In this document: piece by piece, positions 1-6,983 of the stretch
How the letters are laid out: each line of letters starts with the position of its first letter
Position numbering within the stretch: position 1 is the stretch's first letter
Assembly (NCBI GenBank): GCA_005791855.1
Contig: SXUH01000339.1
Coordinates: 1-13,902 of the forward strand
Direction: 5' to 3'
DNA from: Bdellovibrionales bacterium
GTDB taxonomy: Bacteria; Bdellovibrionota; Bacteriovoracia; Bacteriovoracales; Bacteriovoracaceae
Length of the DNA stretch: 13,902 nt
Notes under the pieces: model-generated
What the model saw: the letters and a program-made list of their open reading frames with translations, nothing else
Databases searched by the model: none
What the model was told of the DNA's origin: nothing
Position numbers and translations under genes: made by a program

Positions 1-1514
1 AATTCCTTCATGGTCTTCTCCGCCCCCGGGATGTCGCCGGCGTCGTACTGGGCGTTGAAGAGCTTCACGAAGATGGAGTTCGCCCGCTTGGACTTCGGAT
101 CCGAGCTCAGGTACCGGGAGTAGACCGGGACGTAGAGCTTGTCCGCGGCCTTCGGGTTGAACTTCGGCTGGCCCAGGGAGGAGAGCATCCCCTCGAGGCT
201 CTGGGCCATGATCTTCTTGTCCTTGCTCGCGCTCGCCAGGTCGAAGGCCTGGATGTAGATCGAGACGGCCCGCTCGAAGTCCTTCGCCGCGTACGCCGTC
301 TCCCCCTGGAAGAAGACCTTCTCGGCCTTCTGCCCCGGGGCGAGGGCCGCGGAAAGTTCGAAGTAGGCGATGGCCTGGGCGGACTTTTCCTTCTGGACCG
401 CGGGGACGTTGTCGTAGAGGTCGGAGGCCGTGGTCTTCTGGAGCTGGGCCGCCTGCTTGTTCACGTGGTAGCTCAGGGTTTCGAACTGGGCCTTCTCCAG
501 CGGCGTCTTCTTATGGATCGCGACGAGCTCCCTGCAGATCTCGAGGTGCCTGGGGATCTTGTTGAACTTCTCGAAGAGGCTGAGCTGGGCGACGAGGATG
601 GCGACCCGCTTCTGCGGATCCCGCTCCGTCTTCTCCACCTGGTTCAGGAGGCTCTCGGCCTGGGCGAAGCGGCCCTGGGTCATGATGGTGCTGGCGATCT
701 TGATGAACTGCTCGGCGTAGTTGAGCTTGAGCTTCTCATAGAACTTGACCGCGTCGTCGAGGCGGCCGGCGTCGACGTAGAAGACGCCGATGTCCCGCTC
801 CACCTGGGAGCGCATGTCGATGTACTTGTCCTTGCCGCTCTTGGCGTGGACCTCCTGCAGGAGGGCGATGGCCTTGTCGTAGTTCTTCACCCGGTAGTAG
901 GACCAGGCGAGGTTGAAGGCGTCCTTCGTCCACCAGCGCTCGTCGACCTTGTCGAGCGAGGCTTCGTAGAGGGGGATCGCGTCCTTGTAGTCGTGGTCGT
1001 TGAAGTGGTAGTCCGCCAGGGCGAGCTTCGACTTCGCGGCCAGGGTGGTGTTGGTCGACGGCTGGGAGTTCGCGAGCTTGAAGTAGCGCTGGGCCGCTTC
1101 GTGGTTCCCGAGCTCCTTGTTATTGTACGCGAGGATGTAGTAGACGTCCCCCAGGCCCTTGTACTTCGGGAAGCGCTTCACGACCTTCTCCGCCGCTTCG
1201 TTGGCGTCCCGGAAGTACGCGGTGGACTTCGAGAAGTAGTCCTTCCGGTTGACCTCCCGTCGCTTCTCCGGGTCCAGGGCGAGGTACTGCTCGTTCTCCG
1301 ACTCCCGCCAGAGCCGCGCCTTCTCGAGGCTCAGCTCCGACATCCGCAGGATCAGGTCCGGGGACTTGTAGTCCTGCTGCTTGGCCAGCCGGGAGACCTC
1401 CGAGAGCTCTTCGTCGACGATGGCGATGATCTTCTTTCTTCTCTCGTCCAGAGAAAGCTTGGCCGCGAAGGCCAGGTTCACGAGGAGGAGGGACGGGACC
1501 AGGTACTTTAGCAT
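1..1514 (-). CDS. Exported TPR-repeat protein, partial (C-terminus beyond left edge)
   Basis: 504 codons are visible, reading leftward off the window with no stop. The protein begins MLKYLVPSLLLVNLAFA, a signal peptide with a likely cleavage after AFA, so it should be periplasmic or outer-membrane associated. The rest is almost entirely helical and carries tetratricopeptide-like pairs, for example YYILAYNNKELGNHEAAQRY, then ADYHFNDHDYKDAIPLYEAS, FNLAWSYYRVKNYDKAIALL and FYVDAGRLDDAVKFYEKL. TPR domains are protein-protein scaffolds; I see no enzyme motif. The start at 1514 is supported by a GAGG Shine-Dalgarno 5 nt upstream and by a 7-bp overlap (ATGCTAA) with the stop of the preceding TPR gene, which implies translational coupling. 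With the upstream TPR protein and beta-barrel protein it forms an envelope cassette that recalls the GltA/GltB-GltC set of myxobacterial gliding machinery, but that parallel is inference. Exact family unknown. Confidence 0.85.
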   Translation of the reverse strand, partial: MLKYLVPSLLLVNLAFAAKLSLDERRKKIIAIVDEELSEVSRLAKQQDYKSPDLILRMSELSLEKARLWRESENEQYLALDPEKRREVNRKDYFSKSTAYFRDANEAAEKVVKRFPKYKGLGDVYYILAYNNKELGNHEAAQRYFKLANSQPSTNTTLAAKSKLALADYHFNDHDYKDAIPLYEASLDKVDERWWTKDAFNLAWSYYRVKNYDKAIALLQEVHAKSGKDKYIDMRSQVERDIGVFYVDAGRLDDAVKFYEKLKLNYAEQFIKIASTIMTQGRFAQAESLLNQVEKTERDPQKRVAILVAQLSLFEKFNKIPRHLEICRELVAIHKKTPLEKAQFETLSYHVNKQAAQLQKTTASDLYDNVPAVQKEKSAQAIAYFELSAALAPGQKAEKVFFQGETAYAAKDFERAVSIYIQAFDLASASKDKKIMAQSLEGMLSSLGQPKFNPKAADKLYVPVYSRYLSSDPKSKRANSIFVKLFNAQYDAGDIPGAEKTMKE

Positions 1515-2887
1515 TCAGACCTCAAGGCAAAGACGTAGTCCCCGAGCTCGTCGGCCCAGAACTCTCCGTTAAATGTCCAAAAATACTGCTTGTCGTTTCG
1601 TTCGATGTACTTCACGTCTCCCCGCTTCGCCCCGCCGACGCTATCCGACTGGTAGAGCTTCTCCTTCCGCTGGGCGAGGACCTCGAGCTTGATGTAGCTC
1701 ATGTCTTCGAAGGCCGAGTAGAGCTCCGCGTACTTCGACACGAGGCCCGCGCGGACGTAGGCCCCGAGGGTGGACCGGTACTCCTCCATGAGGGTCTTGA
1801 GGTTCCGGATCTGGGCCGCTTCCATGCGCCCCGAGGACCGCTTCTGGAGCCGGTTGTACTCCTCGATGGCCGCGGTGATGGCGCTCTTCATCTCGAGGAA
1901 GGCGGCGTCCTTCCGGATCGACCGCAGGATGCTCTCGATGATCGGGAGCGGCGCCGGCTTGCTGCCCTCGTGGTCCGACATGAGGCCGTAGTAGTAGCGG
2001 TAGTCCTTCCCGTGGGTCAGGAGGTGGCTGCGGAGGTCCCGCGAGGGCTTCAGGAGCTCGTCGTAGAAGTCGTCCACGGTCTTCTTCGCGTCCTGGTAGA
2101 GGCACATCTTCAGGTACGTGAGGGCCTTCAGCACCTCGACCTCCGGCTTGAAGACGAAGTCGAACACCGGCGCCTTGTAGGAGATGAGCTTCCCGAGGGT
2201 GCGGTTGTAGTTCTTCAGGTAGTAGCTCGTCCAGGCTTCCTCGAAGAGGATCTCGGGCCAGACGAAGGAGTCCTTCGAGATGTCGAGGAAGCTCACCTCG
2301 GCCTGCCGGTAGTCGTGGTGGGCGAACTGGACGCGGGCGATCCCGGCGATGCAGTAGTCGCGGTTGGTCTCGAGCTGCGAGCGCTGGAGGATGGTCTTCA
2401 CCTGCCCCATCCGGACCTCGGAGGTGCGGATGCACTCGCGGTAGTTCGCCTCCGCGTCCTTCAGGTGGTTCAGCGACGAGTGGATCGTCGCCTTGAGGTG
2501 CGAGATGAACGGGTAGGCCGAGTGGCCCGCGGTGATCGAACTCAGTTCGCTCAGCGCCTCCTGCCCCTTCCCCTTCCGGAAGAGTTTCTTCGCGAGGATG
2601 TAGCGGATGTTCCCGGACCGGGACTTCCGCAGGATGTCCTCCGGGAGAGATTCGAAGGGCTTCACCCCCGTCATGTAGAGCATCTTGTCGAGGGCCTCCT
2701 CCAGGTCCCGGTCGAGGGTCCGGTCGCTCGTGGCGAGGTACTCCTTCATCCAGGGGACGACGGAGAAGTAGTAGCCGTCGTCGACGAGCTCGAGGATGGT
2801 CCTCTTCGTGGAGGCCTGGGGCGCGTTCGCCCGGGCGCCGAGGGCTCCGGCGGTCAGGACTGAGAGGACGAGTAGTTTTGAGAACAT
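1508..2887 (-). CDS. Exported TPR-like protein with conserved aromatic C-terminal block
   Basis: 459 aa. It starts MFSKLLVLSVLTAGALGARA, a signal peptide with probable cleavage after ARA or ANA, so the mature protein is periplasmic. Residues about 95-290 are TPR-like helical pairs (AYPFISHLKATIHSSLNHLK, IAGIARVQFAHHDYRQAEVS, EILFEEAWTSYYLKNYNRTL). Residues about 330-415 are charged, long-helix sequence likely to be coiled coil. The last 37 residues (423-459) form a separate, aromatic-rich tail containing YFWTFNGEFWADELGDYVF and ending in a terminal cysteine. From memory this kind of tail occurs in TPR proteins of Bdellovibrio and myxobacteria tied to gliding-type machines (AglT/AgnA group); I could not verify it here. 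The start has an AAGGGGA ribosome site next to an unusual T6A6 tract (2899-2910). It lies 28 bp after the beta-barrel gene and overlaps the next TPR gene by 7 bp, so the three are probably one operon. Confidence 0.88.
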   Translation of the reverse strand: MFSKLLVLSVLTAGALGARANAPQASTKRTILELVDDGYYFSVVPWMKEYLATSDRTLDRDLEEALDKMLYMTGVKPFESLPEDILRKSRSGNIRYILAKKLFRKGKGQEALSELSSITAGHSAYPFISHLKATIHSSLNHLKDAEANYRECIRTSEVRMGQVKTILQRSQLETNRDYCIAGIARVQFAHHDYRQAEVSFLDISKDSFVWPEILFEEAWTSYYLKNYNRTLGKLISYKAPVFDFVFKPEVEVLKALTYLKMCLYQDAKKTVDDFYDELLKPSRDLRSHLLTHGKDYRYYYGLMSDHEGSKPAPLPIIESILRSIRKDAAFLEMKSAITAAIEEYNRLQKRSSGRMEAAQIRNLKTLMEEYRSTLGAYVRAGLVSKYAELYSAFEDMSYIKLEVLAQRKEKLYQSDSVGGAKRGDVKYIERNDKQYFWTFNGEFWADELGDYVFALRSEC

Positions 2888-2915
2888 CCGTGTTCCCCTT
2901 TTTTAAAAAATAATT

Positions 2916-3623
2916 CTAGAAGCTGTAGTTGAGCCCGAGGCCCAGGTCGTAGTTCCCGAAGATCTTCTCCGACTTCGTCGTCGGGCTCGCTCCGGTCTGG
3001 GTCACCGACGTCCCCCGGTAGTTCAGGCCGGTGATGTCCGCGCGCAGGCTCCAGTGCTCGGTGAGGTAGAAGCGGAAGCCCGTGTTCCAGAGGATCCCGA
3101 AGTTGTTTTCCTTGGTCAGCGTGTCCTCGTCGAAGCTCCCGGTGTTGAACTTGTTCCGGTTGTCCTGCGTGGCGATGCTCGCGGCCCCGAGGCCGAACAT
3201 CCAGTCGAAGTAGAAGACCTTGTTGAAGGTGTTGATCTTCGAGTAGAAGGGAGACCACATGAGCATGGCCCCGGTGTAGGAATCGATCTTCCGGTAGAAC
3301 GGAACCGTCCCCTGGGAGCGGACGCCGCGGGCCGTGTTGTTCTCCTTCCCGCTGTTCTTCCCGAAGGCGAACTCGAGGCCCCAGTCTTCGGTGAAGAAGT
3401 ACCCGGCCCGGACCGAGCCGCCGTACGAATCGACGAACGCGCCACTCAACGTTTTGACTCCGGTGGCGCCGACGTAGACGCCGCCCACCTTCCGGAACTT
3501 CCGGTTCTGGAGAACGTAGATCTCCTTATCCTGATCGAGCCACGAGAATTTATACAACGATCTTTCGTTCGCAAGCACCAGGCCGCTCAGAATGAGCGAG
3601 ACCAAAACTAGAATGCATTTCAT
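2916..3623 (-). CDS. Outer-membrane beta-barrel protein (Myxococcus/Bdellovibrio-type, GltA/GltB-like)
   Basis: 235 aa. The start at 3623 gives MKCILVLVSLILSGLVLA, a clean signal peptide with cleavage after VLA. The open frame extends upstream to 3686, but that start would put 21 polar residues before the signal peptide and has no ribosome site, whereas 3623 has GAGAAG 5 nt upstream. Mature residues alternate hydrophobic and polar as beta strands do (YGGSVRAGYFFTEDWGLEFA, WNTGFRFYLTEHWSLRADIT), and the chain ends in NYSF, a C-terminal aromatic typical of substrates of the BAM assembly complex. The segment IYVLQNRKFRKVGGVYVGA before the barrel matches what I recall of the outer-membrane beta-barrel family shared by myxobacteria and Bdellovibrio, which includes the gliding proteins GltA and GltB. 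It is first in an operon with two TPR proteins. The role may be as the outer-membrane anchor or pore of an envelope machine; substrate unknown. Confidence 0.85.
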   Translation of the reverse strand: MKCILVLVSLILSGLVLANERSLYKFSWLDQDKEIYVLQNRKFRKVGGVYVGATGVKTLSGAFVDSYGGSVRAGYFFTEDWGLEFAFGKNSGKENNTARGVRSQGTVPFYRKIDSYTGAMLMWSPFYSKINTFNKVFYFDWMFGLGAASIATQDNRNKFNTGSFDEDTLTKENNFGILWNTGFRFYLTEHWSLRADITGLNYRGTSVTQTGASPTTKSEKIFGNYDLGLGLNYSF

Positions 3624-3658
3624 TTTCACTTCTCTTGTTAAATCTTTAGAGTAGTTAA

Positions 3659-3667
3659 ATTCTAACA
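3659..3667 (-). promoter_or_regulatory. Extended -10 promoter for the beta-barrel/TPR operon
   Basis: On the minus strand the sequence reads TGTTAGAAT: a TAGAAT -10 box (5 of 6 to consensus) preceded by TGn, the extended -10 element. No good -35 is present at the usual distance, which is common for extended -10 promoters. Transcription would start near 3652, giving a leader of about 30 nt before the ATG at 3623. The site lies between the addA stop (3696) and the operon start. Sequence match only. Confidence 0.45.
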
Positions 3668-3695
3668 TGCTTCGCAAGAGGTGCAAGTGATTGGA

Positions 3696-6600
3696 TTATC
3701 GACCGCAAAGAGAGGCGTAGGAACACTGACTGCAATGATCGGCATTGATCTTCCACGGCTCGTTCTGCGACCGCCAGATCGGGTAGAGCGTCTCCTTGCA
3801 CTCGGCAAAGCTGACGGTCCTGGTGAGGTTCTTCCGCTGGTCGACGAAGCTCAGGACGAGCTCGACGGGCCGGGTTTCCGGAATGATATCAAGCTCGAAC
3901 AGGGCGTAGGCGTAGGCCGTGAGCTGGACCCAGTAGTGGCGCAGGCTCTCCGGGTTCGAGCCGCCGGTCTTGAAGTCCCAAATCTGAGTATTCCGCTCGC
4001 CCTTGGATTTTAGTATCAGATCCGGTACTCCGGAGATCATGAAGTTGAAGAACTTGAACTTCAGGGGCTTCTCGGAGATGAGTTCGTAGTCCGCCGAGAG
4101 GGCCCTGAGGCTGCCGAGGGCCCACTCCACCGGCCCGCGGAGCTCGGAGGAAAAAATTTCCCGGGGGGCGACGAAGTTCTCCCCGATCCCCTTGGAGATC
4201 TGGGAGTGGACGGTGGTGCCGCGCTCGCTCGACGACCTCGGTCCGATCTCCTCCTCTTCCCCGCGGGCGACGGACTCCCGCCCCGCCGGGCCCTCGTCCT
4301 CCGGAGCGAGCTTCAGGGTGTTCTCCAGGTAGAACTTCCGCGGGCAGTCCACCAGGGAGTTCAGCCGGGTCACGCTCAGCTCGGCGGAGATGGCGAGCTC
4401 GCAGTCGGAGAGGTCCTTCGGGAAGATCCCCACGTGGTCGTGGAAGAAGAGCGGGAGGTGCGGCGTGGACTTCTCCTCGAGGACGACCTCCGAGGGGATC
4501 TCGGGGAGCTCCGTGGTCACGAGCCGGACGTGCGACTGCCGGAGGTAGTCTCCGCCGAACCAGGACGCAAGGCCGTTGATCCAGCTGTTCTTCGGAACCG
4601 CGAAGACCTCGGCGACGTTCTGGAAGTCCACCCAGACGATCTTCTTCTGGGCCCGGGTGCAGGCCACGTAGAAGAGCCGCTTCGACTCGGAGAACTCCTT
4701 GTACCGGTCCAGTTCCTTCTCGTAGAAGAAGAGCGGAGACTTGCGCTTGTCCCGCTGGGCGAGGTCCAGGTACCAGTTGAAGCTCCCCGGGAGGTCGCCG
4801 AACATGTCCCGGTCCGGCAGGGTCTTCCCGTTGGTGTAGATGCCGGCGAGGTAGACGACGTCGAACTCGAGGCCCTTCGAGGCGTGGGCCGTCATGATCT
4901 GCACCATCGCCGCGGAGGCCCCGGACCGGAGGTCGAGGTTCAGGGTCTGGTTCTCTCCCTGGGTGAGCTGGACCAGCACCGCTTCCTGGTCCTGGTTGTA
5001 GAGCTCCGCCAGGGTCTCGATGGTCTGGAGGTTCAGGTCCGAGTTCTCGTTGGTGGCGTGGAGGGAGAAGAGGAACTTCCGGAACGCCTCCGTGAGGCCC
5101 CAGTGGGAGACGTTCTGGTCGAAGTCCTGGAGGTCTCTCTGCGTGACGTCCTTGCGGATCCCGAGGACGCGCTGGTAGCTCTTGATGAGGAACAGGGGGA
5201 ACTCGTCGCGGGTCTTCTCGTCGGCGTCGAACCGGCGCTTCAGGAGGCAGAGGAAGATCCCGATGACGGGGTCGTCCAGGAGGTCGATCTTGAACTGGGC
5301 CGTGAAGCCGATCTTCCGGTGCATGAGCACGCGGAGGAGCTCGCCGCTGGGCTTGAGCCTCCGGTAGAGAACCGTGCAGACCTCACTCTCCCGCTCCGCC
5401 CGGTGCTTAGCGATGGAGTCGGCGACGAGCTCCGCCTCGAGGTGGTTGAGCTCGTCGGCGGAGAGCTTGCCGTTCGCCTCCACGTCTCTGGAGATCCGAG
5501 CGGAGAGGATCTCGACGGACCCCGGGGCGTCGTAGTCCACCGCCGGCGGGACGTGCTGGTCCTCCGGCTCCACGGTGAAGGGGTCGAAGCCCGAGAACTC
5601 CTGCCCCAGGGGCAGGATGGCGCGGAAGAGCGAGTTGTTGAAGTGGATGATCTCCGGCATCGACCGGTAGTTGTTGGCGAGGGTCCGCACCTGGCCTATG
5701 ACCTCGGCGCAGTCGTGGAAGACGGAGAGCTCTCCGCCGCGGAACCCGTAGATCGCCTGCTTGGCGTCCCCCACGCAGAAGAGCCGGCCGAAGTCCGATC
5801 CGATGAGGCGCTGGATGATCTGGAACTGGTGGGCCGAGGTGTCCTGGAACTCGTCGACGATGAAGTACCGGTACGCCCGGCGGACGCGCTCGCAGAGGGC
5901 CTCGTCCTCGAGCCCCGTCGCCACGAAGTACTCGATGTCCCCGAAGGTCATGCCCTGGTTGGGGTCGAGGCGCTCGTCGATCCAGTGGTAGATCTCCAGG
6001 CAGAGCTTCATCCACGGGAGGACCTTCTCCTCGAAGTTCTCCGAGTAGTCCCGCACGACCTCGGTCCAGTCGTTGACCCAGGTCCGCAGGCTCCCGAGGG
6101 CTTCCCTGGCGGCGTCGTACTCCGGGCACTTCTTCCGGGCGGTCGTCTCCCCGGTGAGCCGCTTGATCCCGGCGAAGAGGTCGAAGTAAATCTTTAGGTT
6201 TTCCACGCTCCGGATCTCCGGGAGTCCGGTGGCCTGGAACTGGGCGACCGTCCTCTCGAACGCGCTCCGGTCTCCCTCCGCCGGCAGGTCCGGCGCTCCC
6301 ACCGCCGCGAGCGCGCCCGCGACGTTCCGGAGCTCGAAGGACTGGGAGAGGATCAGGCCCAGGTTCTCCGGATGGATCTCCCGCACCCGGAAGTTCTTCC
6401 ACGAGAGCCGCAGGCCCGGGGAGCTGAAGATGTTGTTGAAGGCGGAGAGGAGCTGCCGCTTCTCGCGGATGACGACCTCGAGGATGTGCGGCGGGACGCG
6501 GTCGCCGCGCTCCCGGAGCCACTGGTCCAGGAGCGACTGGACCTGCTCCAGCCGCTCCGGAGTGAAGATGATCTTGGCCTCCGTCGAGAGGTGGGGGAAG

Positions 6601-6983
6601 TAGCCCCCGGCGATGAGCTTGCGGCAGAAGCCGTCGATGGTGGTGACCATGAGGAGCGGGAGGGATTCGTTGGCGAGGGCCCAGAGGTCCCGGTCCTCCC
6701 CGTCGACGAGGCTCAGGGCCGCGAACTTGTCGGTGAGCCGGATGCCCATCTCCCCGGCCGCCTTCTTGGTGAAGGTCATCATCACGATCTGCGAGTACTT
6801 CAGCCGGATGAACTCTTCGAAGCTCCCCGCCCCCGTCGCCTTGTGCTCCGCGATCCACTTCTTCGTGAGGTAGACGATGTGCTCGACCAGGACGAAGGTC
6901 TTCCCCGAGCCGGCGCCCGCGCGGAGGAGGACGCCGCCGTCGTGCTCGATGGCGAGGAGCTGCTCGGCGTTCGCCCTAGACAT
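3696..6983 (-). CDS. addA: AddA-like UvrD-family helicase-nuclease with iron-sulfur PD-(D/E)XK domain
   Basis: 1095 aa, in the usual AddA length range. Superfamily 1 helicase motifs appear in order: NAEQLLAI Q-motif (5-12), Walker A AGAGSGKT (22-29, Lys28), motif II VDEFQDT (376-382), motif III GDAKQAIYGFRGG just after it, motif V MTAHASKGLEF (697-707) and motif VI YVACTRAQKK (772-781). The C-terminus is a RecB-type nuclease: Asp988 in GVPD, then Asp1003 and Lys1005 in WDFKTGG, then a QLTAYAYA helix. Cys880 (DCPRKFY) with Cys1084, Cys1087 and Cys1093 forms the four-cysteine iron-sulfur frame. With AddB it should unwind and resect double-strand breaks, loading RecA in the cytoplasm. The start overlaps the addB stop by 8 bp (ATGTCTAG) and has only a weak ribosome site, so translation is probably coupled to addB. 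Iron-sulfur cysteines in the AddA subunit are unusual, since in Bacillus only AddB has them. A different two-subunit AddAB/AdnAB relative is possible. Confidence 0.9.
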   Translation of the reverse strand: MSRANAEQLLAIEHDGGVLLRAGAGSGKTFVLVEHIVYLTKKWIAEHKATGAGSFEEFIRLKYSQIVMMTFTKKAAGEMGIRLTDKFAALSLVDGEDRDLWALANESLPLLMVTTIDGFCRKLIAGGYFPHLSTEAKIIFTPERLEQVQSLLDQWLRERGDRVPPHILEVVIREKRQLLSAFNNIFSSPGLRLSWKNFRVREIHPENLGLILSQSFELRNVAGALAAVGAPDLPAEGDRSAFERTVAQFQATGLPEIRSVENLKIYFDLFAGIKRLTGETTARKKCPEYDAAREALGSLRTWVNDWTEVVRDYSENFEEKVLPWMKLCLEIYHWIDERLDPNQGMTFGDIEYFVATGLEDEALCERVRRAYRYFIVDEFQDTSAHQFQIIQRLIGSDFGRLFCVGDAKQAIYGFRGGELSVFHDCAEVIGQVRTLANNYRSMPEIIHFNNSLFRAILPLGQEFSGFDPFTVEPEDQHVPPAVDYDAPGSVEILSARISRDVEANGKLSADELNHLEAELVADSIAKHRAERESEVCTVLYRRLKPSGELLRVLMHRKIGFTAQFKIDLLDDPVIGIFLCLLKRRFDADEKTRDEFPLFLIKSYQRVLGIRKDVTQRDLQDFDQNVSHWGLTEAFRKFLFSLHATNENSDLNLQTIETLAELYNQDQEAVLVQLTQGENQTLNLDLRSGASAAMVQIMTAHASKGLEFDVVYLAGIYTNGKTLPDRDMFGDLPGSFNWYLDLAQRDKRKSPLFFYEKELDRYKEFSESKRLFYVACTRAQKKIVWVDFQNVAEVFAVPKNSWINGLASWFGGDYLRQSHVRLVTTELPEIPSEVVLEEKSTPHLPLFFHDHVGIFPKDLSDCELAISAELSVTRLNSLVDCPRKFYLENTLKLAPEDEGPAGRESVARGEEEEIGPRSSSERGTTVHSQISKGIGENFVAPREIFSSELRGPVEWALGSLRALSADYELISEKPLKFKFFNFMISGVPDLILKSKGERNTQIWDFKTGGSNPESLRHYWVQLTAYAYALFELDIIPETRPVELVLSFVDQRKNLTRTVSFAECKETLYPIWRSQNEPWKINADHCSQCSYASLCGR

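Noticed and set aside
465..1511. 348-codon plus-strand ORF opposite the first TPR gene
   Set aside because: The minus strand reads an unbroken exported TPR protein with a good ribosome site; the plus frame is low-complexity shadow.
2916..3686. Longer start for the beta-barrel protein at 3686
   Set aside because: It would place polar residues before the signal peptide and start upstream of the predicted -10 box; ATG 3623 has a ribosome site.
3674..3687. Direct repeat GCAAG with a 9-bp period upstream of the barrel operon
   Set aside because: Only two 5-bp copies; easily due to chance and not clearly placed relative to the promoter.
4206..6197. 663-codon plus-strand ORF opposite addA
   Set aside because: Same shadow composition; addA carries all helicase motifs on the minus strand across this stretch.
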